Shown here: in pieces, positions 9,460 to 19,457 of the stretch | Numbering within the stretch: the stretch's first letter is position 1 | How the letters are laid out: each line of letters begins with the position of its first letter | Origin: Lentisphaerae bacterium WC36 | GTDB taxonomy: Bacteria > Verrucomicrobiota > Lentisphaeria > Victivallales > SZUA-371 | NCBI GenBank assembly: GCA_020683205.1 | Contig: CP085689.1 | Location: 1,364,001-1,428,000 of the forward strand | DNA length: 64,000 nucleotides | Direction of reading: 5' to 3' | Translations under genes and position numbers: made by a program | The notes under the pieces: model-generated | Seen by the model: only the letters and a program-made list of their open reading frames with translations | What the model was told of the DNA's origin: nothing | The model's database searches: none

Positions 9460-11226
9460 ATGAAAAGGTTATTTTGCTTTTTTTTTAAGAGATTTTTTTG
9501 TATTTTTATATCGATTTTTTTTGCGGGGATAGCCCTAAATACTGTTGCTGCCACAAAAATTGATAAAAGACTTTATTCTCAAAACGGTTGGATTGACGAT
9601 ATAAAAATAAAAGCTTTACCAGCATTAAATAATATTGGGTTGCAAGGGTATTTTGAACAGCGTTTTATGATTGCAAATAAAGCTAATAAACAAAAAATTG
9701 TTAAATTAAAAATTGTTTGTTCTGATAATAATGAATTTCATAATCCTAGTGAATTTTCAAAGACGATTGTAGTTCCAGCAAACTCAATGGTAAATACAGC
9801 TGTTTATGTTAACAGTCCTTTTTTGTATTACCATAAACTGGATATTGAAATTGACGGTGACTTTTATCAAGGAAATGAAGACTTTGGGATTCATATAGTT
9901 TTAACTAAAGAGTGGGAGCCGTTATTTTTATTGAGCAATAGAGTTGATGGAGATTTGTCAAAATTTCCTTTTTCAGAGAATAGACGACGTGGAAACCGTC
10001 ATACATCTACAAAAATAACCTTTGACGTTGACTCTTTAAGTGAAAATTTCTTAGCATATACAACTTTTAATGCTTTAATTTTCACACAAAAAGAGTATGA
10101 AGAGTTTCCTAGTAAGGTAAAGAGTGCTATTGAAAAATATGTCGAGTTAGGTGGTAATTTGGTCATTGAGGAGGCAAAAATTCCTACAAAAACAGATGGC
10201 AAACTGGGTCAATGCAAGTTTAAAGTACTTCTTTATGGTAAAATATTTTATTGCCCCGTGAAGTTTAAAAAACTAGAAAAAGGTGTTGATGATTTATTAA
10301 TTTCTACTCTCAGAAGTACGACAACTGCAAGGACTGGAAAAAAGAGTTTTCCAATTATTTTAAAGAATCCTATCAATAATACTGTTTTGGTATCAATTAT
10401 CGTTGTCTTTGCCTTAATTGCGGGTCCAGTGAGCTTTATTTATTTAGCTATTAAAAAACGTAAAATTTTGATAATTTGGATTACTCCTGTTGTTGCGGTA
10501 ATTTTTTCTTCGATGATAATTATATATTCAGTGACGGCTGAGGGGTTACATGCAAGGATTCGTGCTGTATCATACACCTTTCTTGATGAAAATAAACAAC
10601 TTGCAACAACGTTAGGTGTACACGGGTATTATTGCCCGATAGTGCCAAAGAGTTTACAGTACGATAATAATTGTGAAATAATTAGCACAAATCATAGTTA
10701 TTTTCATTTTAAAAACAATGCGCATTCAATAGACTGGACTGGAGAACAGTTACTAACTGACAATTGGATAAAACCTCGAATAGAGAGTTATTTGCGAATT
10801 CGCAAAAGCGAAAAAAGGTTAGAAAAATTATCCATTGTTTCTCAAGATCGTGAAAAGTTGGTTGTGATAAATGGTTTGGGGACTGCATTAAAAGAATTAG
10901 CTGTAAGAACTAAAGATGGCTCATATTACAAAAGTGATAGTGTAATAAAAGCTGGCGAAAAAGCTACATTGAAAAAAGCAAAAAAGTTAAAAAAATATGT
11001 CAATTTTATACCATACACAAGTGTAATGCAAATTAATACTGGAACGGAAAAATTCAGGTCAAAAATAACAGTTTGCTATAAATTTTTACGAGATGGAAGT
11101 TATTTTGCTGTGTGTGAAAAATCACCATTTTTAAAACATGGAATAACTGAAAATATTTTTAGTATTGACTTAAATGAAGAAAGCTTTGTCTATGGTATTT
11201 TAAAAAATGATGGGGGAAGAAAATAA
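9460..11226 (+). CDS. Exported membrane-anchored protein of the MoxR-ABC cluster, unknown family
   Basis: 588 residues. A basic start followed by a Phe/Ile-rich stretch (about 8-32, ending in NTVAA) looks like a signal peptide. Residues 33-300 would then be periplasmic and contain a segment, LGGNLVIEEAKIP near 230, that resembles the glutamine-amidotransferase-like folds seen in VWA/GldG-type proteins. Two membrane helices lie at about 308-332 and 336-360, and the last 230 residues are soluble. Its stop overlaps the ATG of the ABC ATPase (TAATG), so it is translationally coupled to the transporter. It may be an accessory component analogous to GldG, but that is inference from place and topology. 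A GTGGGGGAG ribosome binding site precedes ATG 9460. Confidence 0.7.
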   Translation: MKRLFCFFFKRFFCIFISIFFAGIALNTVAATKIDKRLYSQNGWIDDIKIKALPALNNIGLQGYFEQRFMIANKANKQKIVKLKIVCSDNNEFHNPSEFSKTIVVPANSMVNTAVYVNSPFLYYHKLDIEIDGDFYQGNEDFGIHIVLTKEWEPLFLLSNRVDGDLSKFPFSENRRRGNRHTSTKITFDVDSLSENFLAYTTFNALIFTQKEYEEFPSKVKSAIEKYVELGGNLVIEEAKIPTKTDGKLGQCKFKVLLYGKIFYCPVKFKKLEKGVDDLLISTLRSTTTARTGKKSFPIILKNPINNTVLVSIIVVFALIAGPVSFIYLAIKKRKILIIWITPVVAVIFSSMIIIYSVTAEGLHARIRAVSYTFLDENKQLATTLGVHGYYCPIVPKSLQYDNNCEIISTNHSYFHFKNNAHSIDWTGEQLLTDNWIKPRIESYLRIRKSEKRLEKLSIVSQDREKLVVINGLGTALKELAVRTKDGSYYKSDSVIKAGEKATLKKAKKLKKYVNFIPYTSVMQINTGTEKFRSKITVCYKFLRDGSYFAVCEKSPFLKHGITENIFSIDLNEESFVYGILKNDGGRK

Positions 11227-12170
11227 TGATTGTTGAAGTTAAAAATCTAGTACGAGACTATGGCAAGCATCGTGCTGTAAATGATATATCGTTTAGCTTT
11301 GAATCTGGGCACATTTTTGGGTTTATTGGCCCTAATGGTGCTGGAAAAACCACAACCATAAAAGTTATGGCTACACTAGATATTCCAACGAGTGGAGATG
11401 TTTATTATGATGGGATGTCTGTTTTAGAAATGCCAGAAAAAGTACGCCCAGTTATTGGCTATATGCCTGATGCACTCCCTGAGCATAATGATATTAAAGT
11501 TTGGGAATATTTGGATTTTTTTGCTCGTTCTTATGGATTAAAGGGGGCGACCAGAGCTAACACTCTTGAGCAAGTCATGAATTTTACAAATACAGAAATA
11601 CTTAGAGATAAAACTTTAAAAGCTTTGTCTAAGGGAATGAAACAACGTGTTAGTTTAGCTCGAGCATTAGTACATGATCCAGAAGTTTTAATTCTCGACG
11701 AACCTGCAGCTGGGCTTGACCCACGAGCGCGTAAGGAGTTGCGTGATTTATTAAAAATTTTAGCAGCAAATGGTAAAGCCATTTTAATTAGTTCACATAT
11801 TTTAAGTGAATTGCAAGATATTTGTACTGGTACTGTGATTATTGAGAAGGGGCACATTTTGGGTGCAGGAACCCTTGATGAGGTAAAATCTCAAACAAAA
11901 CCATCAGATGAAATTACGATTTTAGTGCGCTTTCTTGAGGGGGAAAATGAGCAGTTATTGAAGAAATTACTTGAAAATTCATATGTAAATAATGCATCAA
12001 TTGCCAATAATAGACAAATACTTGTAGATATTAATGGTGATGATTTAGAGAGTCATTTATTATTGCAAAGCTTGGTTTCAGATAAAACTTTAAAAGTTGT
12101 TGAATTCCAAAAACAAAACGTTGGACTTGAGGAGTTGTTTATGAATGTTACTAAAGGGGAGGTGCAATAA
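11226..12170 (+). CDS. ABC transporter ATP-binding protein
   Basis: 314 residues. Walker A is GPNGAGKTTT (about 36-45). The signature region is LSKGMKQRVSLARAL and the Walker B segment is VLILDEPAAGLDPRA, followed by SSHILSEL with the switch His. The C-terminal extension (about 220-314) is typical of exporter ATPases of the NatA / GldA / CcmA-like group that work with ABC-2 type permeases. The start ATG overlaps the preceding stop, and the stop TAA overlaps the ATG of the permease gene, so it is tightly coupled on both sides. It should energise the 500-residue permease encoded next. Substrate unknown. The MoxR-VWA context suggests a cell-envelope function. Confidence 0.93.
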   Translation: MIVEVKNLVRDYGKHRAVNDISFSFESGHIFGFIGPNGAGKTTTIKVMATLDIPTSGDVYYDGMSVLEMPEKVRPVIGYMPDALPEHNDIKVWEYLDFFARSYGLKGATRANTLEQVMNFTNTEILRDKTLKALSKGMKQRVSLARALVHDPEVLILDEPAAGLDPRARKELRDLLKILAANGKAILISSHILSELQDICTGTVIIEKGHILGAGTLDEVKSQTKPSDEITILVRFLEGENEQLLKKLLENSYVNNASIANNRQILVDINGDDLESHLLLQSLVSDKTLKVVEFQKQNVGLEELFMNVTKGEVQ

Positions 12171-13672
12171 TGGTTAGTGCGTTAAAGGCAAAGTATAATA
12201 CTGTCAAAAATATTATTGATAAAATTGATGATTTTTTAAATCCTATTGTTGTAAAAGAGATTAGACAATCAATCAATAGTAGTGGAGTAATGGTGTTGAC
12301 ACTATTGATTTTAATTCTTGAAGTTAGTGCTTTTCTACTAAGTTTTGGGTATGGTGATACAGAGTTTGGAACTGGAAGCGTTTTTTATGCTATTATTTTA
12401 GCAATTTTTGTTTTTGGTTATACAATTGGAATTAGCGGGGTTGTTGCCACTAGAATAACGAAAGAGTATGCAAATAATGACTCAACTGATTTAATCTATA
12501 CGACGACTATTAGTTCTTATAGAATCATTTCAGGAAAGCTTTTTTCCGCAATGGTATTAGTTTTTTATTTATTAAGTTTGTGTTTACCATTTTTCGCAAT
12601 TTCATATTTTTTAAAAGGAATTGCTTTAAATACAATTATAAATATCACTTTTTTTGCATTTTTTGTAGCTGTGCCTTATATACTTTTGGTTATTTTGGTT
12701 TCAGTATCACCAATGCATAAGGCAATCAAGGTCATTGTAATGCTTGGGGCTATTGCGGTGGTGGCAATATTTACAATATGGCTTATTTCATATATTGAAA
12801 GGGCTATAACGTTTTCTTGGGAATCATTATTTTGTGTTATTTATTTAGCAACTGTTTTTTCAGGATTATTTTATTTTTTAACGGTGGGATTGTTATCGCA
12901 TTTGACCGCAAATAGAACATTTGGTTTGAAAGTTTTTTATTCACTTTTTTTTATTGTTTCATATGTGATAGTTTTTGCAGGGTACATGTTTTCAAAAATG
13001 TTTGCATTATTTGTGAAGCCAATTGATATTTATCACGTAGCAATGATTATTTTGATGTTGATTGTATTATTTAATTCTTTTGAAAGAACAGAGCAAACTA
13101 AACGTGTTTTGCTTGCAAATCCTAAAAATATTATTTTAAGATTTTTTCATTATATATTTTCTATTGGAATGGCCAATAATACTTTGTTTTTAATACTTTG
13201 TTTTACAGGAATTAATTCATTGTTATTATGTATGTTTAAAATTTATCCAAAGGTCCAAATTACTTCTGATGATGTTTATTCATATAAATTTATTACAACA
13301 ATATTTTTCTATTTATTTGCTTATCAATTGGCTGCATTAATTTTGAAAAGAAATTGTAATAAATATTTTAGCAAAGCTTCAGTTTTTAGTTATTTTGCGT
13401 TTCTGAACTTGTTTTTTATGCTTGGTTCAATGGTTATCGCTTTTATTTTGAAAAATATCTTAAAAATAAAAGCATTTGCACTTATTGATTATATATTTAT
13501 ATTTAGCCCGCTAATATTATGGCAAAGAACAAATATTGATATTGCTTTTGTCGTAAGCATGACTTTGTGTTTCATAGGATTATGTTTCAATTTGAAATAT
13601 TTCTTCAAATGCTTCAAAGAAGGAATGAAGTATTATAGAGAGGGAGCAGGTAATGGTAAAAAATCAAAATAA
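12170..13672 (+). CDS. ABC-2 type transporter permease
   Basis: 500 residues, highly hydrophobic, with about twelve predicted membrane helices by eye. Near the start is NPIVVKEIRQSINSS, close to the NPVLxKELRQ motif that opens many ABC-2 permeases of planctomycetes and related phyla and lies on the cytoplasmic face before the first helix. A long extracytoplasmic loop occurs around 360-380. It starts inside the stop of the ATPase gene (ATG overlaps TAA), so the two proteins should be made in fixed ratio. Its 3' end overlaps the DUF58 gene by 20 bp. The substrate cannot be told from sequence. Confidence 0.85.
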   Translation: MVSALKAKYNTVKNIIDKIDDFLNPIVVKEIRQSINSSGVMVLTLLILILEVSAFLLSFGYGDTEFGTGSVFYAIILAIFVFGYTIGISGVVATRITKEYANNDSTDLIYTTTISSYRIISGKLFSAMVLVFYLLSLCLPFFAISYFLKGIALNTIINITFFAFFVAVPYILLVILVSVSPMHKAIKVIVMLGAIAVVAIFTIWLISYIERAITFSWESLFCVIYLATVFSGLFYFLTVGLLSHLTANRTFGLKVFYSLFFIVSYVIVFAGYMFSKMFALFVKPIDIYHVAMIILMLIVLFNSFERTEQTKRVLLANPKNIILRFFHYIFSIGMANNTLFLILCFTGINSLLLCMFKIYPKVQITSDDVYSYKFITTIFFYLFAYQLAALILKRNCNKYFSKASVFSYFAFLNLFFMLGSMVIAFILKNILKIKAFALIDYIFIFSPLILWQRTNIDIAFVVSMTLCFIGLCFNLKYFFKCFKEGMKYYREGAGNGKKSK

Positions 13673-14579
13673 TAATAACTCTTTATCGTCAGGATATTTG
13701 GAACAAAAATGTCAAAAAGAGTTACAAAAAGGTATAATGAGAGGGAAAAATTACGTTTTGAGTTTGCGCCATGGTCTTTTTGAAAATGGGCTGGGTGTTA
13801 AACTGACAAATCGAACAGGAAGTTCTTTAGAATTTATGGAGCACCGTGATTATTTAGCTGGTGATGATTTGCGACAATTAGACTGGAATGTTTATGCTAG
13901 AACTGAAAAATTAACTGTAAAATTATTTCGTGAAGAAATTAATCCAACTCTAGATATTATAGTAGACGGATCTGCATCAATGAATTTACTTGACACCGAT
14001 AAATTGGCTACAACTTTAAATTTGATTGCAGTTTTTGCGACAGCTGCATTCAATGGTAATTATTTGACAAAGTTGTGGAAAACCGATGAGTCGGTTCATG
14101 AATTATCATGTGCAATTAATGAAACGACGACAAAACAATTAAGCAAAGAATTAACCTTTAATTCAAACAAAAATCCTCTTGAATCCTTTGAGTATCAATA
14201 TGGGGCATTTCAGCATAATGGCATACGTATTTTTATAAGTGATTTGCTTTTTGCTGGAGTTCCAAAACAGTTGTTAAAAAAATTAAGTCTAAATGCTTCT
14301 GCAGTGATTATTATTCAGGTATTATCTTCTGAAGATATCTCTCCAAGTGTGACAAATAGTACCCTTGTAGAGGATAGTGAATCTAAAGAAATTGCTGACA
14401 TTCTTGTTGATGAAGATGCAGTAAAAAAATATAAGCAAGCTTTTGCTTTACATCAACAAAACTGGGAAAGGGGCTGTAAAGAAGCTGGAGTTGTATTAAT
14501 CACTTTAAATGCTGAAGATTTTCAAAATGATTTATCTTTAAAATTATTAATAGAACAAGAAATTTTGCGATTTGCTTAG
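13653..14579 (+). CDS. DUF58 domain protein
   Basis: 308 residues. The DUF58 block is plain: GSSLEFMEHRDYLAGDDLR then LDWNVYARTEKLTVK, with the family's Arg-Asp-Tyr and Asp-Trp positions (about 53-80). It continues into a VWA-like fold with VDGSASMNLL, a DxSxS MIDAS-type motif near 108. DUF58 proteins are nearly always encoded next to MoxR ATPases and BatA-type VWA proteins, as here. No signal peptide or membrane helix, so cytoplasmic. A GAGAGGGAGCAGG ribosome binding site lies inside the end of the permease gene, which it overlaps by 20 bp. Stop is TAG. Confidence 0.93.
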   Translation: MVKNQNNNNSLSSGYLEQKCQKELQKGIMRGKNYVLSLRHGLFENGLGVKLTNRTGSSLEFMEHRDYLAGDDLRQLDWNVYARTEKLTVKLFREEINPTLDIIVDGSASMNLLDTDKLATTLNLIAVFATAAFNGNYLTKLWKTDESVHELSCAINETTTKQLSKELTFNSNKNPLESFEYQYGAFQHNGIRIFISDLLFAGVPKQLLKKLSLNASAVIIIQVLSSEDISPSVTNSTLVEDSESKEIADILVDEDAVKKYKQAFALHQQNWERGCKEAGVVLITLNAEDFQNDLSLKLLIEQEILRFA

Positions 14580-14610
14580 CAACCATCTTAATATATAGGA
14601 TCTTAGAAAC

Positions 14611-16596
14611 ATGTTTAATTTTGCAATGATAACTTTTTCTTCACCATGGTATTTTTTGCTCTTAATTGCACCAATTGTTTTGGTTGTAATTTACTATTTG
14701 TTTAGGCACACTAAAATCAAAGTTGTGTCAAATCTTTTTTTGTGGGAGCAGCAAATTTGCACAAATAAAAGTGGTAAAATTCTCAAAAAATTACCTTTGC
14801 CTTTAACATTTTTTATTGAGTTATTAATTATTTTATTGTTAATTTTTGCAGCAGTAGATACTTTAATCGAACGATACGGTTTGCAAAAAGAAGCAATTGT
14901 TATTTTAGATGATTCGTTCTCAATGCAGGCTTTTAGTAAAAAAAATAATGAGTATATTAATAATTTAGCTGTAAAGAGGCTTGAAGAAATTTTACAAAAT
15001 AATCATCAAAATCAAAAAATAAAAATTTATTTAGCAGGACAAAATAGTAAAAATTTAGGTGCTTTTTTGTCTGTCAATGAAGCTTTATTTAGTGTAAAGG
15101 ACAATTATAAGTGTGAACAAATTAATGCTAATTTGCTTGAAACATTGAGTCTGGCAAAAAAATATAATAACACTAATGCACCAATTTATGTTTTTAGTGA
15201 TTCTGCGCCCAATATTGAGTTGAGTTCAGAAGTACAATGGCATGCATTAGGTGAACAATTACCTAATGTTGCTATTATAAATTGTGCTAGAAATTTAGTC
15301 AATAACGTTGATAAATGTATGTTTGTTATTTCAAATATTTCACCACATACTGTTAATAGTGTCTTGACTATTTCGCAGCACAAATTTGATGACGAAAAGA
15401 TTAAATCAATTAAAGAAAAAAAATTTAAAAATATTAAAAAGCTAATCTCTTTAAAACCAAATTCGTATAAAAAAATCAGCGTTAAATTACCGCCAAATAC
15501 AAAGGCAATAAAAGCACAAATTGCTGATGATTCTTTGCAGTTTGATAATAGTGTGATTTTGTTGCCAAATGAATTAAAGCCGTTAGGAGTTAAAGTTGCT
15601 ATAAATGATGTTAAATGTAATAATTTAGTGCGAAAAGCATTAGGTGTTGTTGATAAAGTAAAGATTGTTCGCAATAACCCTGAGTTGGTTATTACTGATT
15701 CATATAAAAATATGGAGAAAAATGCAACTAATTTATTAATTGTTACAGAGCAAACTTTTGGTGGATTAATTTTCAGTGTTAAAAATGAAGTAACAAATAA
15801 TGATTACACTAATCAATTATTAAAAAATTCAGCAACATTTTCAGCTCCTTTTACTATTAATAGAGCAAATTCTATTGCTTTAGGAATTGATCTTCAAGAA
15901 ACAATTTGGGGCGCAAACACTCTCAATAAAAATTTTATTTTAACACAGCCTAGCTCTCAAAATAAAAATATTACTAAAGCTATAATAAAAATTATTGATG
16001 ATATGTTTTCCTCTGAAGTTATAGTTATGGCGAAGCAAAACATTTTATTATCAATTAAAAATGATGAATCTGATGGGACTAAGAATATTTTTATGTTTTT
16101 TGATTTAAATAAGTCAACATTACAAAATACTCCAGCTTTTCCAATTCTTTTTTGGAATATTGTTGATTTTGTAATAAACCGTCGAACTGGATTATCATCA
16201 AAAAATTACCGTTGTGGCGAAGAGTTGTTTTTTAATGTCAATGTGCAAAAAAATAATCAAATAAAAAATATCAAAATTATGAAAAATGGCTCAAAAAAAG
16301 CTGTTTTATACCGACAAAATTTTGCGCATAATTATTTAATTAATACCAATGAAAAAGGTTATTTTAAATTGTACTTTGGTGAAGATGAATCACAATTTTA
16401 TGTAAATGCCTTAAGTTATAATGAATCGAATTTATTAGAAAATAAAGTTACAAAAATTTACAAAAAAGATCGAGATAAGACATTAATGTCAAAATATTAT
16501 TTTAGTACAAATAAGATTTTTATTTTTATGGCGCTATTATTGTTGACAATTCATTACTATATGATTAGAAAGCGTGAAGGAGGGTTAGAAAAATGA
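14611..16596 (+). CDS. BatA-type membrane protein with VWA domain
   Basis: 661 residues. It opens with the aerotolerance-regulator N-terminal (BatA) signature: a first helix containing SPWYFLLLIAPIVLVV, then HTKIKVVSNLFLWE, then a second helix at about 65-85. A VWA-like domain follows with ILDDSFSMQA, a DxSxS motif near residue 98. The middle (about 240-560) is a soluble beta-rich region without a motif I know. A last helix lies at about 634-652. The product should be an inner-membrane protein with its large domain outside the cytoplasm, acting with MoxR and the DUF58 protein. The gene ends in TGA, overlapping the next ATG (ATGA), one of the few TGA stops in this window. Confidence 0.85.
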   Translation: MFNFAMITFSSPWYFLLLIAPIVLVVIYYLFRHTKIKVVSNLFLWEQQICTNKSGKILKKLPLPLTFFIELLIILLLIFAAVDTLIERYGLQKEAIVILDDSFSMQAFSKKNNEYINNLAVKRLEEILQNNHQNQKIKIYLAGQNSKNLGAFLSVNEALFSVKDNYKCEQINANLLETLSLAKKYNNTNAPIYVFSDSAPNIELSSEVQWHALGEQLPNVAIINCARNLVNNVDKCMFVISNISPHTVNSVLTISQHKFDDEKIKSIKEKKFKNIKKLISLKPNSYKKISVKLPPNTKAIKAQIADDSLQFDNSVILLPNELKPLGVKVAINDVKCNNLVRKALGVVDKVKIVRNNPELVITDSYKNMEKNATNLLIVTEQTFGGLIFSVKNEVTNNDYTNQLLKNSATFSAPFTINRANSIALGIDLQETIWGANTLNKNFILTQPSSQNKNITKAIIKIIDDMFSSEVIVMAKQNILLSIKNDESDGTKNIFMFFDLNKSTLQNTPAFPILFWNIVDFVINRRTGLSSKNYRCGEELFFNVNVQKNNQIKNIKIMKNGSKKAVLYRQNFAHNYLINTNEKGYFKLYFGEDESQFYVNALSYNESNLLENKVTKIYKKDRDKTLMSKYYFSTNKIFIFMALLLLTIHYYMIRKREGGLEK

Positions 16597-19439
16597 TTTT
16601 TTATGATATAATTTGGTTAATTTTATTTTTTCCAGCAGTGGTCTTTTTATTATTATTCAAAGCACCAAGTCGAGCTGTTAAATATTTAAGATTTACTATT
16701 ATAACGTTGCTAATTTTTGCGCTTGCAAATTTAGCTATAAGGTTGCCAGATAAAACGGGCGCAGTAGTCATTATTACTGATAGAAGTAAGTCAATGCCTA
16801 AAAAATCTGAAAAACAGTTAGCAAATATGATTAAAATTGTTGGAAAAAATAAGCCAAATAATAGTCAATACAGTGTCATTTCATTTGCTGAAAAAGCAGA
16901 AAATGAGAAGCCTCTTGATAATAGCATATTTACAAATTTCAAAATTGTAATGAGTGGAAACCAGTCACGTTTGGATTTAAGTTTGCGACAAGCTTTGTCA
17001 GCAATTCCAGATGATAGACCGGGGCGTATTTTGTTGTTGAGTGACGGTCGTTGGACTGGTGATAATCCAAGTTCGTTATTTGCAGAATGTTTTAATCGTG
17101 GTATTGCTGTAGACTATAGGGTTATAGAGCGTTCTCAAAGTAAAGATACTTTTATTAGTAATATTGAGGTTCCACAAGATGTGCAAGTTAATGAATTTTA
17201 TACAATTCGTGTTGAAATAAATTCTCCAGTTGAGCAGACTGTTGATTATATGTTGACAAAAAATAATTTTAAATTATATGCTAATAAATTAAAATTAAAG
17301 CAGGGCAATAATATTTTTTATTTTAAAGATATTTCTCAGTCACCAAAAATTATGAAATATCAGTTTAAAATTATTCCAAGTGAAAATATCAAAGATGTAT
17401 TTCCAGAAAATAATACCGCAAAATTTTTCGTTAGAGCTGTTGGGGCTAAACCTTTATTATTGATAACAATGTCAAAAAAATCTGGTTTTGGTAAGCTCTT
17501 AAACCGAAGTGGACTTAATGTGCAAGTTAAATTACCTAGCGAAATTGATTTTTCAATAGGAGGATTGGCAACTTACAGCGGGATTATAATTGAAAATGTT
17601 CCTGCAAATTTAATAACTCAAACCGGTATGGAAACTATTGTTCAGTTAGTTAAAAATAGTGGGATGGGCTTAATGATGACAGGAGGTAAAAATAGTTATG
17701 CTTTAGGAGGTTACTATAACTCCCCATTGCAAGAAGTAATGCCAGTTTCAATGGAACTAAAACAGGAACATCGTAAGTTGAAAATGGCAATTGTCATTGT
17801 ACTTGATCGTTCGGGAAGTATGGGAATGCACACTAGAGTTGATCCTACATTAACTAAAATGGATGTTGCTAATGAAGCAACAGTTGAGGTTATAAAACTT
17901 TTAGGACCTAATGATCAGTGTGGTGTTTTTGCTGTTGACAGTGAACCACATAAGGTGTTAGACTTAATGAGTAGTAGTCAAGCTTTAGCAATGAAATGGA
18001 AAGTGCTTGATATAGCTTCAGGTGGAGGCGGTATTTTTGTTTACAATGGATTGGTGGCTGCTACGGAAATGTTAGCAAAGTCTAATGCTTCAACGCGACA
18101 CATTATTTTATTTGCTGATGCAAATGACGCTGAACAGCCTGAAGATTATGTAAATTTATTGCAAAAAGCCCAACAAGCAGGTATTACAGCGAGTGTTATT
18201 GGTCTAGGTTCAGAGCAAGATAGAGATGCTGAATTTCTTAAAGATGTTGCAAAAAGAGGAAATGGACGCTGCTTTTTTGCATCTCAAGCTAATGAATTAC
18301 CACGTTTATTTGCTCAGGATACTTTTGTTGTTGCAAGAAATACTTTTAATGAAGAAAAAACTAAAGTTAAGTTTTCAGGTGAACTAAAAACGCTTGGTAA
18401 TTTTCGTAATTTAAATAAATTAGTAATTGATGGATATAATTTAAATTATTTACGACCTAAGGCATATTGTGCAGCAATTTCAACAGATGAATTCAAATCT
18501 CCTCTAGTATCATTTTGGCAAGCTAATTTAGGGCGTGTTATATGTTACTCTGGGGAGGTGGATGGAGAATTTGCAAAATCATTTAGTAATTGGAGTGAAA
18601 CAAGCAAGCTTTTAAGCTCAATGGTGAAATGGGCTGTTGGTTTAAACCAAGGTAGTCAAAATCTTTCTGATGATTTGTTAGTTACTCAGGAGTTGAAAAA
18701 TGGCGTTAATGTTATAAAATTACACTTAAATCCTGATAGAAAACTAGATCCATTTGCTAAGATGCCAGAAGTTTCAACAATAAAAAGTATTAAAAAATTT
18801 GTAACAAAAGATGAAAAAAGCTCAAAAAGTATGACATGGGTTGATGCAGATACCTTAGTTGCGAAAATTCCTTTAGAAGGAGACGAGGTCAGTTTGTCTA
18901 CAATTAAAATTGGCAATTTAAAACCATTTACATCAGTACCAGCAACACTGCCATTTTCTCCAGAATTTAGCATGAAAAATAATTCAAATAGCGCACAAAA
19001 TATTAAAAAATTAGCAAAAATGACTGGAGGTATTGAGCGAGTTTCATTGGATTCAATTTGGGATGATTTACCATCGAAAATTCAGGTTCGTTCAATACGC
19101 TCGTATTTAATCACTTTGGCAATTATTTTGTTTTTGTTGGAAATTTTAGAGCGTAGAACTGGAGTTTTATTTAGAAACCGTGACTTCAAATCTTTATTTA
19201 AAAAAGAACCTAAAGAAAAACAAAAAACAGAAAATTCGAATTCTACAATTCAAAGTTTTGAAAAAATAAAAAAACAAAAAATAGTTATTCCTAAAACATC
19301 TAAAGTCACTAGTGAAAATAATAAAGTTGAGGTTCAAGCAAAGGCGGTTAATCAAAAAGATGAATCAAAAATGGTTGTGAATAAGGACAATAATTCATTG
19401 TTTGATGCATTTGCTAAAGTAAAGAAAAAAGATGATTAA
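16593..19439 (+). CDS. Large membrane protein with two VWA domains and a glutamine-amidotransferase-like domain
   Basis: 948 residues. Two membrane helices lie at about 4-24 and 30-48. A first VWA-like domain follows with ITDRSKSMPKK (DxSxS) near 62. Around 285-390 is a GATase-1-like segment containing GLMMTGGKNSYALGGY, as in large VWA proteins of planctomycetes and Lentisphaerae. A second VWA domain (about 400-590) has the fuller MIDAS motif VLDRSGSMGMH. A final helix lies near 842-860, before a Lys-rich tail of about 90 residues. It overlaps the BatA-type gene by 4 bp and ends the cluster. The two DxSxS sites suggest metal-dependent protein binding outside the membrane. Partner and process are unknown. 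Confidence 0.85.
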   Translation: MIFYDIIWLILFFPAVVFLLLFKAPSRAVKYLRFTIITLLIFALANLAIRLPDKTGAVVIITDRSKSMPKKSEKQLANMIKIVGKNKPNNSQYSVISFAEKAENEKPLDNSIFTNFKIVMSGNQSRLDLSLRQALSAIPDDRPGRILLLSDGRWTGDNPSSLFAECFNRGIAVDYRVIERSQSKDTFISNIEVPQDVQVNEFYTIRVEINSPVEQTVDYMLTKNNFKLYANKLKLKQGNNIFYFKDISQSPKIMKYQFKIIPSENIKDVFPENNTAKFFVRAVGAKPLLLITMSKKSGFGKLLNRSGLNVQVKLPSEIDFSIGGLATYSGIIIENVPANLITQTGMETIVQLVKNSGMGLMMTGGKNSYALGGYYNSPLQEVMPVSMELKQEHRKLKMAIVIVLDRSGSMGMHTRVDPTLTKMDVANEATVEVIKLLGPNDQCGVFAVDSEPHKVLDLMSSSQALAMKWKVLDIASGGGGIFVYNGLVAATEMLAKSNASTRHIILFADANDAEQPEDYVNLLQKAQQAGITASVIGLGSEQDRDAEFLKDVAKRGNGRCFFASQANELPRLFAQDTFVVARNTFNEEKTKVKFSGELKTLGNFRNLNKLVIDGYNLNYLRPKAYCAAISTDEFKSPLVSFWQANLGRVICYSGEVDGEFAKSFSNWSETSKLLSSMVKWAVGLNQGSQNLSDDLLVTQELKNGVNVIKLHLNPDRKLDPFAKMPEVSTIKSIKKFVTKDEKSSKSMTWVDADTLVAKIPLEGDEVSLSTIKIGNLKPFTSVPATLPFSPEFSMKNNSNSAQNIKKLAKMTGGIERVSLDSIWDDLPSKIQVRSIRSYLITLAIILFLLEILERRTGVLFRNRDFKSLFKKEPKEKQKTENSNSTIQSFEKIKKQKIVIPKTSKVTSENNKVEVQAKAVNQKDESKMVVNKDNNSLFDAFAKVKKKDD

Positions 19440-19457
19440 TAGAAAAAAGATGTTTTA

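Noticed and set aside
15186-15674. A 162-codon minus-strand open frame inside the BatA-type gene
   Set aside because: Antisense to a clear coding region, no ribosome binding site, and composition typical of the reverse frame of an AT-rich gene. Similar antisense frames inside murA, gpmI, the SLC12-like gene, ychF and murJ were left out for the same reason.
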